From positions 512,031 through 576,030 of the forward strand of contig NZ_RKQK01000001.1 in assembly GCF_003814915.1 (NCBI RefSeq): DNA of 64,000 nucleotides, in the 5' to 3' direction. Made by a program: the position numbers and the translations under genes. The notes below the pieces were generated by a model that saw only the letters and a program-made list of their open reading frames with translations, was not told the origin of the DNA and made no database searches. Source of the stretch: Pacificibacter maritimus (GTDB taxonomy: Bacteria > Pseudomonadota > Alphaproteobacteria > Rhodobacterales > Rhodobacteraceae). Shown here one piece after another: positions 26,248 to 36,416 of this stretch (position 1 is its first letter; the number at the start of each line of letters is the position of its first letter).

Positions 26248-27408
26248 TTACGTTTTTATCAAAGTAGCGGTGGCGATTGAGGCGATACCTTCTTCGCGCC
26301 CTGTAAAACCAAGGCGCTCTGATGTGGTGGCCTTGACCGAAATACGGTCAAGATCGACGCTCATAATGTCTGCAAGTGCGGCGCGCATCGCATCTGCATG
26401 GGGACCGATTTTAGGCTGCTCGCAGATCAAAGTGACATCGCAATTGGCAAGATTAAAGCCCTTTTTGCGGGCGAGATCAATTGCATGGCGCAAAAAGATA
26501 TGGCTGGCAGCGCCTTTCCATTGCATGTCTGAGGGGGGGAAATGCCGCCCGATATCACCTTCGGCCAAAGCACCATAAATGGCATCGGTCAGGGCGTGCA
26601 TGCCGACATCTGCATCAGAATGTCCTTGTAAGGTCTTGGTATGTGGGACTTTTACGCCGCAAAGCCAGACATGGTCGCCCGCGCCAAACCGATGTACATC
26701 ATAACCGTTTCCAAGACGAATATCCATTTGCGTTTTATCCTTATCAGGGGGGATTGCTGCGCGAAGTGCGGCTTCTGCGCGGTCGAAATCTTGCGCATGT
26801 GTGATTTTAAAATTGCGTTCATCGCCCATGGTGATCGTGACGCTATGGCCTGCGGCGCGCGCGACTTCAACATCATCGGCGGCTGTGCCTGAAAAGGCGC
26901 GATGCGCCTGCAAGATCAGATTAAAGTCAAACCCTTGCGGTGTTTGTGCGCGCCAAAGCCCTGTGCGATCCTCTGTGCCATCCACATGGGTGTCACCGCG
27001 CCAAAGCGCATCGGTAACGGGCAGGGCTGGCGCACAGGCTGGGTTGGTTTGAAGGATAGATTTGACAGCTGCAATCGTTTTGTGAGGCACCAAAGCGCGG
27101 GCCGCGTCATGGATCAAGACATGGGTGACACCACTGTGCTGCATCGCTTCGAGACCTGCTTGCACTGACTGTGAACGTGTCGCGCCGCCGAGAACGGGCG
27201 TCACATCTTGCAGGCTTGCGATCAAATCTGTGTCTTCTACGTGATGCACGATATAAATCACGTCAACACTGCCGCGAAAGGCGCGGATGGTGTGGTCAAT
27301 CACCCTTGGGCAGCTTGGGTCTTGACCCAGCTTGCGCCATTGTTTGGGTGTATCTCCGCCTGCGCGGGTGCCGCGCCCTGCGGCGACGATCAGTGCTGCT
27401 GTTTTCAT
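26248..27408 (-). CDS. ispDF: Bifunctional IspD/IspF isoprenoid enzyme
   Basis: The start at 27408 ([13 protein letters not shown]) gives 386 residues. The N-terminal IspD part (about 1-230) is the CDP-methylerythritol cytidylyltransferase with [10 protein letters not shown] and the conserved HDAARALVP. The C-terminal IspF part (from about [15 protein letters not shown]) is the MECDP synthase, with its zinc ligands in GNGYDVHRF and the [16 protein letters not shown] block. The two MEP-pathway steps are non-consecutive, with IspE acting between them. This fusion is common in alphaproteobacteria. It heads the ispDF-pgpA-pncC operon. Confidence 0.96.
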   Translation of the reverse strand: MKTAALIVAAGRGTRAGGDTPKQWRKLGQDPSCPRVIDHTIRAFRGSVDVIYIVHHVEDTDLIASLQDVTPVLGGATRSQSVQAGLEAMQHSGVTHVLIHDAARALVPHKTIAAVKSILQTNPACAPALPVTDALWRGDTHVDGTEDRTGLWRAQTPQGFDFNLILQAHRAFSGTAADDVEVARAAGHSVTITMGDERNFKITHAQDFDRAEAALRAAIPPDKDKTQMDIRLGNGYDVHRFGAGDHVWLCGVKVPHTKTLQGHSDADVGMHALTDAIYGALAEGDIGRHFPPSDMQWKGAASHIFLRHAIDLARKKGFNLANCDVTLICEQPKIGPHADAMRAALADIMSVDLDRISVKATTSERLGFTGREEGIASIATATLIKT

Positions 27409-27575
27409 AAAGTCGTGAATAATCCTTGCGCGCCTATGTTGCAATGCGCCTGCGATGCGATCTGTTTGATTAAATTTTAGGCACGTTATGCTTTTAGGTG
27501 TTTTTTTACGCGCTAGGCTTTGCGACTCTTTGATTGACTTGTTAGTCAGGTATCAACTGCACAAGGATTAATCAC

Positions 27576-28556
27576 TTGCCCATTCGATTGGCAGACATAA
27601 CTTTGGACCCGCCGATTTTCCTTGCCCCCATGGCGGGGATCACGGATTTGCCGTTTCGCGATTTGGTCGCCTCTTTTGGTGCGGGCCTTGTTGTGTCTGA
27701 AATGGTGGCGAGCCATGACATGTTAAATGACAGGCCTGGATCGCGCGAAAAAGCTGAACTTGGCTTCGGCGTTGAAAACACAGCTGTGCAATTGGCAGGG
27801 CGTGAAGCGCATTGGATGGGCGAGGCGGCCAAGATGGTCGCAGCCAATGGTGCGCGGATCATCGACATTAATATGGGCTGCCCTGCGAAAAAAGTTGTGA
27901 GCGGCTATTCTGGCTCCGCTTTGATGCGGGATCTGGATCATGCCTTGACCCTGATCGAAGCTGTGGTGGCCGCAGTTGATATTCCTGTGACGCTGAAAAC
28001 CCGTTTGGGTTGGGATGATGCCTTGCTGAATGCGCCAGATTTGGCGCGACGGGCGGAAAATGCTGGCATTCAAATGATCACAATCCATGGGCGCACGCGG
28101 TGTCAAATGTACAAAGGCAGTGCCGATTGGGCCGCCATTCGGGGCGTGAAAGATGCCGTGAATATCCCAGTGATTGCCAATGGCGATATCACAACGCCTG
28201 AAAAAGCCGATCAGGCTTTGGCGCAATCTGGGGCTGATGGCGTGATGATCGGGCGCGGCGCACAAGGCCGCCCTTGGGTTTTGGCGCAGATCGCGGCCAA
28301 TATCACAGGCGCAACAGCCCCCAAAGCCCCAACGGGGCAGGCATTTTGCGATATGGTGAGTGCGCATTTTGAGGCGGGATTGTCATTTTACGGCGCTGAA
28401 CTGGGTGGGCGTGTGATGCGCAAACATTTGGGGTGGTACATGGACACAGCCGAAACTCCACTTGAGCTGCGCAAACAGGTTTTGACCCAAAAAGACCCCC
28501 GAAAAGTGTTTGATTTTCTTCCCGATGCTTTGGCAACGACAGGAGTGGCGGCATGA
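27576..28556 (+). CDS. dusB: tRNA-dihydrouridine synthase B (NifR3)
   Basis: This 326-residue FMN enzyme reduces uridines in tRNA. Family marks are the LAPMAGITDLPFR opening, NMGCPAKKV with the catalytic cysteine, TLKTRLGW, TIHGRTR and VMIGRGAQGRPW. The start codon is TTG at 27576, preceded by AAGGA. It overlaps ntrB by 4 bp. The order nifR3-ntrB-ntrC-ntrY-ntrX is the classical Rhodobacter/Azorhizobium arrangement, where nifR3 is the first gene of the ntr operon. Confidence 0.95.
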   Translation: MPIRLADITLDPPIFLAPMAGITDLPFRDLVASFGAGLVVSEMVASHDMLNDRPGSREKAELGFGVENTAVQLAGREAHWMGEAAKMVAANGARIIDINMGCPAKKVVSGYSGSALMRDLDHALTLIEAVVAAVDIPVTLKTRLGWDDALLNAPDLARRAENAGIQMITIHGRTRCQMYKGSADWAAIRGVKDAVNIPVIANGDITTPEKADQALAQSGADGVMIGRGAQGRPWVLAQIAANITGATAPKAPTGQAFCDMVSAHFEAGLSFYGAELGGRVMRKHLGWYMDTAETPLELRKQVLTQKDPRKVFDFLPDALATTGVAA

Positions 28557-29638
28557 CTGCGACCTCATTTGAAACTTTATGGCCTTCCTTGCCTGTGCCT
28601 TCGGTTATCGTAGGTGCAGATGATACCATTTGCGAATTGAATTCGGCGGCTGAGGACTTTCTAAACGCTTCTGCCAAATCCATGCGCGGTGTGCCCGTCT
28701 TGGATAAGTTGGCCATTGATGCCCCTTTGGAAGAAGCCTTTGACCGTGTGCGCCGCGATGATGCGCCCATGTTCATCAATAATGTCGATGTGTCAGGCGG
28801 CAACGCTGCGCCTGTGCAATGCAACATCCAGATCGCGCCTTTGTCTGGCCTGCCGGGCTATATGCTTTTGTTGATGGAGCCGCGCCAGATTGCAGACCGT
28901 TTGGGGCGGTCTCATTCGGTGAAATCGTCAGCGCGCTCTGCCATCGGTATGGCGGAAATGCTGGCGCATGAGATTAAAAACCCTTTGGCTGGCATTACGG
29001 GCGCAGCACAATTGCTGTCTATGGGCCTGTCGGCCGAAGACCAAGAATTGACAGATTTGATTGTCGAAGAAAGTCGCCGCATCGTGGCCTTGCTGGAACA
29101 GGTTGAACAATTTGGCAACCTGCGCCCCCCTGCAAAACGTGCGATCAATGTGCATGATTTGATTGATCGCGCGCGCAAATCGGCGCAACTGTCTTATGGC
29201 GCTTCGATGAAATTTATCGAATCCTTCGATCCGTCTTTGCCGCCCACTTATGTGGATGGCGACCAGTTTATGCAGGTCTTATTGAACCTGTTTAAAAACG
29301 CCTGTGAAGCAGCAGGAAAAGACGGTGGTACAATCCAGATTCGCACCTTTTATGATCTATCGCTGCGTCTGAGACGCAAAGACGGATCCGGCGGGGCTTT
29401 GCCTTTACAAGTCGAGATCATGGATGACGGGCCTGGCCTGCCGCCTGAAATCGCTTCTGATATATTCGAACCTTTCGTGTCTGGGCGTGAAAACGGCACA
29501 GGGCTGGGCTTGGCCTTGGTGTCGAAAATTATTTCCGACCACGAAGGCTGGATTTCAGTTGAGTCGGTCGCAGGTAAAACCGTGTTCCGTATTTCACTGC
29601 CCGTGGCCCCCCGCGAGGCAATGCAGGCCAATTCATAG
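28553..29638 (+). CDS. ntrB: Nitrogen-regulation sensor kinase NtrB
   Basis: This 361-residue histidine kinase phosphorylates NtrC when nitrogen is low. An N-terminal PAS-like domain (about residues 10-110) is followed by the H-box LAHEIKNPLAGITGAAQLL with the phosphorylated His, then the ATPase domain with an N-box (FKNACEAAG), DDGPGLP and GTGLGLALV. There is no transmembrane segment, as expected for a cytoplasmic sensor controlled by PII. It is translationally coupled to dusB. ntrC follows after 75 bp. Confidence 0.95.
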   Translation: MTATSFETLWPSLPVPSVIVGADDTICELNSAAEDFLNASAKSMRGVPVLDKLAIDAPLEEAFDRVRRDDAPMFINNVDVSGGNAAPVQCNIQIAPLSGLPGYMLLLMEPRQIADRLGRSHSVKSSARSAIGMAEMLAHEIKNPLAGITGAAQLLSMGLSAEDQELTDLIVEESRRIVALLEQVEQFGNLRPPAKRAINVHDLIDRARKSAQLSYGASMKFIESFDPSLPPTYVDGDQFMQVLLNLFKNACEAAGKDGGTIQIRTFYDLSLRLRRKDGSGGALPLQVEIMDDGPGLPPEIASDIFEPFVSGRENGTGLGLALVSKIISDHEGWISVESVAGKTVFRISLPVAPREAMQANS

Positions 29639-29713
29639 GCATACCCCAGCGGTGTGACCCAGTAGATATGACGACCCCGCGAAACATCGCGGACCACTAA
29701 GGAGACTTAAGAC

Positions 29714-31084
29714 ATGGACGGCACTATATTAGTTGCAGATGACGACCGCACCATTCGGACTGTTTTGACGCAGGCGCTGACCCGTGCGGGGTGCAAAGTG
29801 CATGCAACATCTTCATTAGTGACTTTGATGCGCTGGGTCGAAGAAGGCAAAGGCGATCTGGTGATTTCAGATGTGATGATGCCTGATGGCAATGGCTTGG
29901 AAGCTTTGCCTAAAATCGCCCAAGAGCGCCCCGGACTGCCTGTCATCGTTATTTCTGCGCAAAATACCATTATGACCGCGATCCAAGCTGCCGAAGCTGA
30001 GGCTTTTGACTATCTCCCAAAACCTTTCGATTTGCCTGACTTGATGAAACGTGCGGCAAAGGCGCTTGAAGTCAAACGCCGCGCCAATCCTGCGCCATCC
30101 ACCGCAAAAGCGCCCAGCGATATTCAAGACGACCTGCCTTTGGTGGGGCGTACGCCTGCGATGCAAAACCTTTACCGTCTTGTGGCGCGCGTGATGAATA
30201 CCGATCTGCCTGTGTTGATCACAGGCGAAAGCGGCACAGGGAAATCCCTGATTGCCCGTGCAATTCATGATTTTTCAGATAGGCGCTCTTTGCCCTTCGT
30301 GGTGGTGACAGCCAATGATTTGGAAGCTATGGAAGGCCCAGCTTCAGTCATTTCACGTGCGAAAAACGGATCAATCTTGTTTGATGAGGTTGGGGATCTG
30401 GATGAAGATGCCCAAGCGCGCATCGTGCGGATGCTGGATAGTTTTACCGATCATTCGCCACGCATCATGTCCACATCACAAGCCGATTTAAGCGCCAAGA
30501 TGGAAAGCGGCGCCTTTCGCCAAGATCTGTTCTATCGTCTCGGCGGGGTCAATCTGGCCGTGCCCAGTCTGCGGGAACGGGTCGATGATATCACGCTTTT
30601 GGCCGATTATTTCTTTGGCAAAGCGGAACGTGACGGCATGGCCTTGCGCCGCTTCACGCCTGAGGCTCTGGAATTGGTGCGCACATACAGTTGGCCAGGC
30701 AATGTGCGTCAACTGGAAAACACAATCCGCCGTTTGATCGTCACGGCCCCTGAAGAAGACATCACTTTGGCAGAGGTCGAATTGGTCCTAGGCAATCAGC
30801 CCGCTGTTGAACCCACGCAAGGCGGGGGCGGTGATAAACTCTCTGCCTCTGTGGCCAAACACCTGCGTCGCTACTTTGATTTACATGGTGGGGCCTTGCC
30901 TCCGCATGGGCTGTATCAGCGGATTTTGAAAGAAGTCGAAGCTCCGTTGATTGAAATCGCCTTGGACGCTGTCGGTGGAAATCAGGCTAAATGTGCTGAT
31001 CTTCTTGGGATCAACCGCAATACCTTGCGTAAAAAGATATCAGACCTCGATATTCAAGTGACACGCCGCCGTAAATTGATGTAA
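29714..31084 (+). CDS. ntrC: Nitrogen-regulation response regulator NtrC, GAFTGA-less
   Basis: This 456-residue protein has a receiver domain with phosphoacceptor D53 in ISDVMMPDG, an AAA+ domain with Walker A GESGTGKS (171-178) and Walker B ILFDEV (221-226), and a C-terminal Fis-type helix-turn-helix ([16 protein letters not shown]). The loop between Walker A and B that normally carries ESELFGHEKGAFTGA is replaced by a short stretch ([19 protein letters not shown], 201-219) with no GAFTGA. Rhodobacter capsulatus NtrC is known to lack this motif and to activate sigma-70 RNA polymerase, so the same is expected here. Confidence 0.95.
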   Translation: MDGTILVADDDRTIRTVLTQALTRAGCKVHATSSLVTLMRWVEEGKGDLVISDVMMPDGNGLEALPKIAQERPGLPVIVISAQNTIMTAIQAAEAEAFDYLPKPFDLPDLMKRAAKALEVKRRANPAPSTAKAPSDIQDDLPLVGRTPAMQNLYRLVARVMNTDLPVLITGESGTGKSLIARAIHDFSDRRSLPFVVVTANDLEAMEGPASVISRAKNGSILFDEVGDLDEDAQARIVRMLDSFTDHSPRIMSTSQADLSAKMESGAFRQDLFYRLGGVNLAVPSLRERVDDITLLADYFFGKAERDGMALRRFTPEALELVRTYSWPGNVRQLENTIRRLIVTAPEEDITLAEVELVLGNQPAVEPTQGGGGDKLSASVAKHLRRYFDLHGGALPPHGLYQRILKEVEAPLIEIALDAVGGNQAKCADLLGINRNTLRKKISDLDIQVTRRRKLM

Positions 31085-31202
31085 AACAGCCACACCCCCG
31101 TGTCGGATAAGGGACAGTGACAGAATCGCATCACTGTTGCTGGTCTGCCTGCCATGGGGGACAAGGGTAACCTTGCTTGGGTGTTTTTCTTCGGGGGATG
31201 GT

Positions 31203-33464
31203 TTGCGTAAGCCAATAGCAAGATCCAGCTTTAACAAACTGATGCGGTTACGCCGCCTTAGGCAATTGCAAAATTGGACCACCCTGTTTTTATTCGTAGC
31301 AGGGCCGATATTGGCGATAGCGACCTTTGTTGTGATCGGTCCGTTGGATCAAATCACATCAACCTCAGGATTGCGCGCCGTGCTTTTGGCGGACTTGATT
31401 TATGTGATCTTGGTCGCGGGTTTGATCGCCCAACGCATTGTGAAGATCGTCGCAGCGCGGCGGGCGCATTCTGCTGGATCACAGTTGCATTTACGTCTTA
31501 CAGGCGTCTTTGTGTTGCTGGCGCTTATTCCCACTGTCACTGTGGCCGTTTTCGCAGTTGTAACACTGAATTTCGGGCTTGAGGGCTGGTTTTCAGACCG
31601 CGTGCGCAACGTTGTTGGATCTTCACTGTCCGCAGCAGAAGCCTATGAGGGCGAGCACCGCGATGGTCTGTCCGCTGACACGCGCAGCTTGGCAAATTAT
31701 ATCGTTGAACGGCGTAGGTCCGTCACGATTTTACCCGATGGAGCGTTGCGCGAAGTCCTAAATACAGGGCAGGGCCTGATCCAGCGGGGGCTACGCGAAG
31801 CCTTTGTGATCGACAAAACAGGCACCATTCGCGCGCGCGGTGAGCGGTCTTACCTGTTCGATTATGAGCCGCCAAATGCGCGCCAACTCGCCCGCGCTGA
31901 GGTGGGTGAATTGGTTTTGATAGATGATTGGGATGCCAATGAAAGCCGCGCTTTGCTGCGCCTATCTGGCTTTGCTGATCGATATTTGTATGTGACGCGC
32001 GATGTGGATGGGGCGATTTTAAACCTTTTGGATGAAACCCAAGAAACCATCGCGCTCTACAATCAGCTTGAAAATGACCGTGGTCGTCTTTTGTTCGAAT
32101 TCGGTTTGATTTATTTGGGCTTTGCTTTGATATTGATCTTGGCGGCCACATGGGTGGGCTTGCGCTTTTCCGAAGGTCTTGCGCGCCCGATCGGCCGATT
32201 GGTTGAGGCTTCAAACCGCGTGAAAAACGGCGATTTGACCGCCCGTGTTGCAGAGGAGGCCACCGAAGATGAGGTTGCTGTTCTGGGGCGGGTTTTCAAC
32301 CAAATGACCGAAGAATTAAACGTGCAGCGTGATACATTGTTGGAACGCAGCGCGCATATCGAAACGCGGCGCAGGCTGTTTGATTCCGTGCTGGGATCCG
32401 TCACCGCAGGGGTGATCGCGCTTGATCCTGATGGTCATATTTCGCTGTTGAACCCATCGGCCGAGGGGCTTTTATCGGTCGTTTCAAACGATGTGATCGA
32501 TGTGCCTTTGAGTGTTGCTGTGCCAGAATTCGGCCCATTGTTTGAAACCTTGCAAGAACAGGGGCGCGAAGTGGTACAAGACGAATTGCGCCTGATCCGC
32601 CCGCAGGCGCAAGAAAATCTTTTGGTGCGGATCGCCCAAAGGCGGGATGTGGACGGCGTTCTCGAAGGCTATGTTGTGGCCTTTGATGACGTGACGGATC
32701 TGGTCAGCGCGCAGCGCATGGCCGCTTGGGGCGATGTGGCGCGCCGCATTGCCCATGAAATCAAAAACCCTTTGACGCCGATCCAGCTTTCTGCCGAACG
32801 TATTTCGCGCAAATTCGGTAAAGGCATGAGCGAAGATGACCGCGCGGCCTTGGATCAATATACATCCGTGATCGTGCGCCAAACGGGGGATTTACGGCGC
32901 ATCGTTGATGAATTTTCCAAATTCGCCCGTATGCCAACCCCTGAGCTGCGCGAATTGGATCTGGTAGAATTGGTCCAAGGGGCTGTCTTGTTGCAGCGTA
33001 ACGCGCAGATGGGCGTGCGTATCGACACCCAGATTGATGTGCCCAAGGCCATCGTTGATGTGGATGGCACTATGATTGGCCAAGCCCTTACAAATTTGAT
33101 TAAGAATGCAGGTGAAGCTATTGAAAGCTTGGATAAAAACGATCTTTCAAAAGAGTATGACCCCCGTATTCTTGTGACCATGTCGCGTGCAGATGATCAG
33201 GTCGTGATCACCATCACAGACAACGGCATTGGTTTGCCAAAAGACCGCGCGCGGTTGTTTGAACCCTATGTCACCACGCGCGATAAAGGCACGGGGCTGG
33301 GCCTGCCGATCGTGAAAAAGATCATTGATGAACATGGGGGCAGCTTAACCTTAAGCGATGGTGAGCCGCTGGATTCCTCGGGGCGCGTTGGCGCTTGCGC
33401 TACTGTGCGATTAGATCTAGCTGTTCCTAAACTAAACCAATTAAAACAAAAACTTGCAGTGTAA
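31203..33464 (+). CDS. ntrY: Membrane sensor kinase NtrY
   Basis: The protein has several N-terminal transmembrane segments (about residues 22-120), a periplasmic loop, a further helix near residue 310, HAMP (about 325-380), PAS (about 390-500), the H-box RRIAHEIKNPLTPIQLSAERI, and an ATPase domain ending with GTGLGLPIVKKI. It pairs with NtrX in nitrogen, redox or envelope control. Start at TTG 31203 is preferred because GGGGGATGG precedes it, giving 753 residues. An alternative TTG at 31137 adds 22 residues of poor quality. It follows ntrC and precedes ntrX by 14 bp. Confidence 0.92.
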   Translation: MRKPIARSSFNKLMRLRRLRQLQNWTTLFLFVAGPILAIATFVVIGPLDQITSTSGLRAVLLADLIYVILVAGLIAQRIVKIVAARRAHSAGSQLHLRLTGVFVLLALIPTVTVAVFAVVTLNFGLEGWFSDRVRNVVGSSLSAAEAYEGEHRDGLSADTRSLANYIVERRRSVTILPDGALREVLNTGQGLIQRGLREAFVIDKTGTIRARGERSYLFDYEPPNARQLARAEVGELVLIDDWDANESRALLRLSGFADRYLYVTRDVDGAILNLLDETQETIALYNQLENDRGRLLFEFGLIYLGFALILILAATWVGLRFSEGLARPIGRLVEASNRVKNGDLTARVAEEATEDEVAVLGRVFNQMTEELNVQRDTLLERSAHIETRRRLFDSVLGSVTAGVIALDPDGHISLLNPSAEGLLSVVSNDVIDVPLSVAVPEFGPLFETLQEQGREVVQDELRLIRPQAQENLLVRIAQRRDVDGVLEGYVVAFDDVTDLVSAQRMAAWGDVARRIAHEIKNPLTPIQLSAERISRKFGKGMSEDDRAALDQYTSVIVRQTGDLRRIVDEFSKFARMPTPELRELDLVELVQGAVLLQRNAQMGVRIDTQIDVPKAIVDVDGTMIGQALTNLIKNAGEAIESLDKNDLSKEYDPRILVTMSRADDQVVITITDNGIGLPKDRARLFEPYVTTRDKGTGLGLPIVKKIIDEHGGSLTLSDGEPLDSSGRVGACATVRLDLAVPKLNQLKQKLAV

Positions 33465-33478
33465 GAGTGGAGTAAACG

Positions 33479-34882
33479 ATGTCTGATATTTTGATTGTTG
33501 ATGATGAACAGGACATTCGCGAGCTGATTGGCGACATATTGAAAGATGAAGGCTATGAAACCCGTCTTGCGGCCAATTCAGATGGGTGCATGGCTGAAAT
33601 CGCTGCCTCTGTTCCATCACTGATGGTTTTGGATATTTGGTTAAAAGACAGCCACATGGATGGGATCGATATTCTAAAACATGTGAAACGCGAACATCCA
33701 GAAGTGCCGATCATCATCATCTCTGGTCATGGCAATATCGAAATCGCTGTCGCTGCCATCAAACAAGGTGCCTATGACTTTATCGAAAAGCCGTTCAATA
33801 TTGATCAGTTGATGGTCGTTGTCGGTCGTGCGATGGAAACGTCGCGCTTGCGTCAAGAAAACTCTGCGCTGCGCCGCAAAGATGGCGGCGAAGTCGATAT
33901 GATCGGCAGTTCCGCGGCCTTTAAACAGCTTAAATCCAATCTGGAAAAAGTCACCAAGTCTAACGGGCGTGTCATGCTCACGGGGCCTGCGGGTGTGGGC
34001 AAAGAAGTGGCCGCGCGCTATATTCACAGCCACTCTGATCGCGGGGCTTTCCCGTTTGTTTCCGTCAGTGCAGCGACAATCGAACCTGACCGCATGGAAG
34101 AGGTGCTGTTCGGGCGCGAAAGTTCAGAGCAGGGCATCGAAAAAGGTCTGTTGGAAGAAGCCAGCGGCGGGGTGATCTATTTTGATGAAGTGGCGGATAT
34201 GCCTGCGGGCACTCAGTCCAAAATTTTGCGGGTCTTAGTGGATCAACGATTTACCCGCGTGGGTGGTTCCGAAAAGATCACGGTTGATCTGCGTGTGATT
34301 TCATCCACCAGCCGCGATTTGGAAACCGAAATTGCCGCAGGAAACTTTCGCGAAGAACTTTACCACCGTTTAAATGTGGTGCCGATTGAAGTGCCTGCTT
34401 TGGAAAAACGCCGCGAAGACATCCCTGTTTTGGCCGAAGCCTTTATTGCGCAGTTCAACAAAACCCAAGGCTTGCCCCTGCGCAAATTGACCGACGACGC
34501 GGTGGCAATGCTGCAAACTTTGGCATGGCCTGGAAATGTGCGCCAATTGAAAAACGTGATCGAACGGGTCTTGATTTTGGGCGAAGGCACAGCCGCGATC
34601 ACAGCCGATGAGTTGCCAGAGCAGGCAGAAAAAGGCGAAGATGACGGACGTTCTATCTTGTCGCCAAGCATCGCAACCTTGCCCCTGCGTGAGGCGCGTG
34701 AACTGTTTGAACGCGAATATTTATTGACACAAATCAACAGGTTTGGTGGAAATATTTCGCGTACAGCGTCGTTCGTCGGCATGGAGCGGTCTGCTTTGCA
34801 TCGCAAATTAAAATCCTTGGGCGTGGTCACAGGTCATAAATCGGGCGGCCGCGTGGCCTATATCCCCGAAGACGTTGAGTAA
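33479..34882 (+). CDS. ntrX: Response regulator NtrX, GAFTGA-less
   Basis: This 467-residue protein has a receiver domain with phosphoacceptor D52 (VLDIWLKDSHMDG), an AAA+ domain with GPAGVGKE and the sensor region FDEVADMPAGTQSK, and a Fis-type helix-turn-helix near the C-terminus (TASFVGMERSALHRKL). Where GAFTGA would be, the sequence reads EEVLFGRESSEQGIEKGLLEEA, so the sigma-54 contact is missing. A GGAG ribosome site precedes the ATG. It is the partner of NtrY and the last ntr gene; trkA follows 157 bp later. Confidence 0.94.
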   Translation: MSDILIVDDEQDIRELIGDILKDEGYETRLAANSDGCMAEIAASVPSLMVLDIWLKDSHMDGIDILKHVKREHPEVPIIIISGHGNIEIAVAAIKQGAYDFIEKPFNIDQLMVVVGRAMETSRLRQENSALRRKDGGEVDMIGSSAAFKQLKSNLEKVTKSNGRVMLTGPAGVGKEVAARYIHSHSDRGAFPFVSVSAATIEPDRMEEVLFGRESSEQGIEKGLLEEASGGVIYFDEVADMPAGTQSKILRVLVDQRFTRVGGSEKITVDLRVISSTSRDLETEIAAGNFREELYHRLNVVPIEVPALEKRREDIPVLAEAFIAQFNKTQGLPLRKLTDDAVAMLQTLAWPGNVRQLKNVIERVLILGEGTAAITADELPEQAEKGEDDGRSILSPSIATLPLREARELFEREYLLTQINRFGGNISRTASFVGMERSALHRKLKSLGVVTGHKSGGRVAYIPEDVE

Positions 34883-35039
34883 GGCGCTTTGACCACGGGT
34901 TCCTGTGTGAAATCATATCTGCGGGGACCGTTGAGGCGTTGACCGCATCTGATTTACGTGTAACCCAAAGTCATAAGGCGATTGCCTTGGGATGAATGTG
35001 TGGGCCTCATAAGGGGCTTGGATCAATAAGGGATGATCG

Positions 35040-36416
35040 ATGAAAGTCATCATTTGTGGCGCGGGCCAAGTCGGCTGGCAGATTGCACGGCAATTGTCTG
35101 GCGAGAAAAACGATGTGACAGTTGTGGACAATAATCCCGATCTGGTGCGGCGTGCCACCGATACCTTGGATGTGCAAGGGGTCGAAGGCTTTGCCTCATA
35201 CCCCGATATCCTTGATAAAGCGGGCGCACGTGATGCAGATATGATCATCGCGGCCACCCATTCAGACGAGGTCAACATGGTCACCTGTCAGGTGGCGCAT
35301 TCGGTTTTCAACGTGCCGCGTAAAATCGCGCGCTTGCGGGCGCAATCCTATTTGACGGCGATTTACTCTGATCTTTATCGCCGCGATCACATGCCGATTG
35401 ATGTGGTGATTTCACCTGAAAAAGAAGTGGCCGAAGCTGCGCTGCGCCGTCTTGCTGCACCCGCAGCTTTTGATACCCAAGCGTTTTTCGGCGGATCTGC
35501 CCAGCTTTTGGGGATCTCTTTGTCTGAACATTGCCCTGTTTTAAATACGTCTTTGCGCGAGCTAACCGATCTGTTTTCAACGCTGCGCGCCATTGTGGTG
35601 GGCGTGCGCCGCGAGGGCGTTTTGTTTTCCCCCGATGCAGACGATCAGTTGTTTGCAGGCGATGATATTTACATTTTTACCCATTCCAAAGACGTGACGC
35701 GCACGCTGGAAATTTTCGGCAAAACCAACCGCAAACAAGAACGTGTTGTCATTTTGGGCGGCGGCAATGTGGGTCTGGGCGTGGCCAAAGCGCTGGAACA
35801 GCGTACAGAACGTGTGCGCGCTAAAGTGATCGAAAAGAACCGCAAAATCGCTGAAAAAGCCGCAGACTCGCTTGAGCGCACCATCGTTTTGCACGGCGAT
35901 GCCTTGGATGCCGAGGTCTTGAGCGAAGCAGGTATTTCCCGCGCCGATGCGGTGCTTTGTGTGACCGATGACGATAAGGTCAATATGCTCTCGGCCGTGC
36001 GCGCCAAACAGGCGGGCTGTACGATGGCGATCTGTCTGGTCAATGATCCGTCTTTGGTGCCCGTTCTGACAGCCCTTGATATCGACGCCCATATCAATCC
36101 GCGTGCCACCACCGTATCTTCGATTTTGCGCCACATCCGCCACGGGCGCGTGCGCAATGTCTATTCCATCGGCGACGGTGAGGCCGAGGTGATCGAAGCA
36201 CAGGTGCTGTCCACATCGCCTTTGTCTGGGCACCGTATTCGCGACATTGCTTTCCCCGAAGGCGTGCTTGTGGGGGCGGTCATGCATGGCGATAAATTCA
36301 TTAAACCCACCAGCGAGACCCGCATCGAAGAAGGCGATGTTTTGACCCTCTTCTGTCTGGCAAAAGATGTGCCTGAAGTGGAACGCTTGCTGCAAGTTTC
36401 GATTGATTATTTCTAA
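35040..36416 (+). CDS. trkA: Trk system potassium uptake regulatory subunit TrkA
   Basis: This 458-residue cytoplasmic protein has two RCK units. Each has a Rossmann NAD-binding part (CGAGQVGWQIARQL at the N-terminus and LGGGNVGLGVAKAL near residue 240) followed by a TrkA-C domain. It gates the TrkH channel in response to nucleotides. Its stop overlaps the trkH start (TAATG). Location after the ntr cluster is the common alphaproteobacterial order. Confidence 0.96.
   Translation: MKVIICGAGQVGWQIARQLSGEKNDVTVVDNNPDLVRRATDTLDVQGVEGFASYPDILDKAGARDADMIIAATHSDEVNMVTCQVAHSVFNVPRKIARLRAQSYLTAIYSDLYRRDHMPIDVVISPEKEVAEAALRRLAAPAAFDTQAFFGGSAQLLGISLSEHCPVLNTSLRELTDLFSTLRAIVVGVRREGVLFSPDADDQLFAGDDIYIFTHSKDVTRTLEIFGKTNRKQERVVILGGGNVGLGVAKALEQRTERVRAKVIEKNRKIAEKAADSLERTIVLHGDALDAEVLSEAGISRADAVLCVTDDDKVNMLSAVRAKQAGCTMAICLVNDPSLVPVLTALDIDAHINPRATTVSSILRHIRHGRVRNVYSIGDGEAEVIEAQVLSTSPLSGHRIRDIAFPEGVLVGAVMHGDKFIKPTSETRIEEGDVLTLFCLAKDVPEVERLLQVSIDYF

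Noticed and set aside
25706-26578. Open frame of 290 codons opposite pgpA and ispDF
   Set aside because: It is antisense to two well-supported enzymes, is low in complexity (Ala/Pro/Ser rich) and crosses their boundary.
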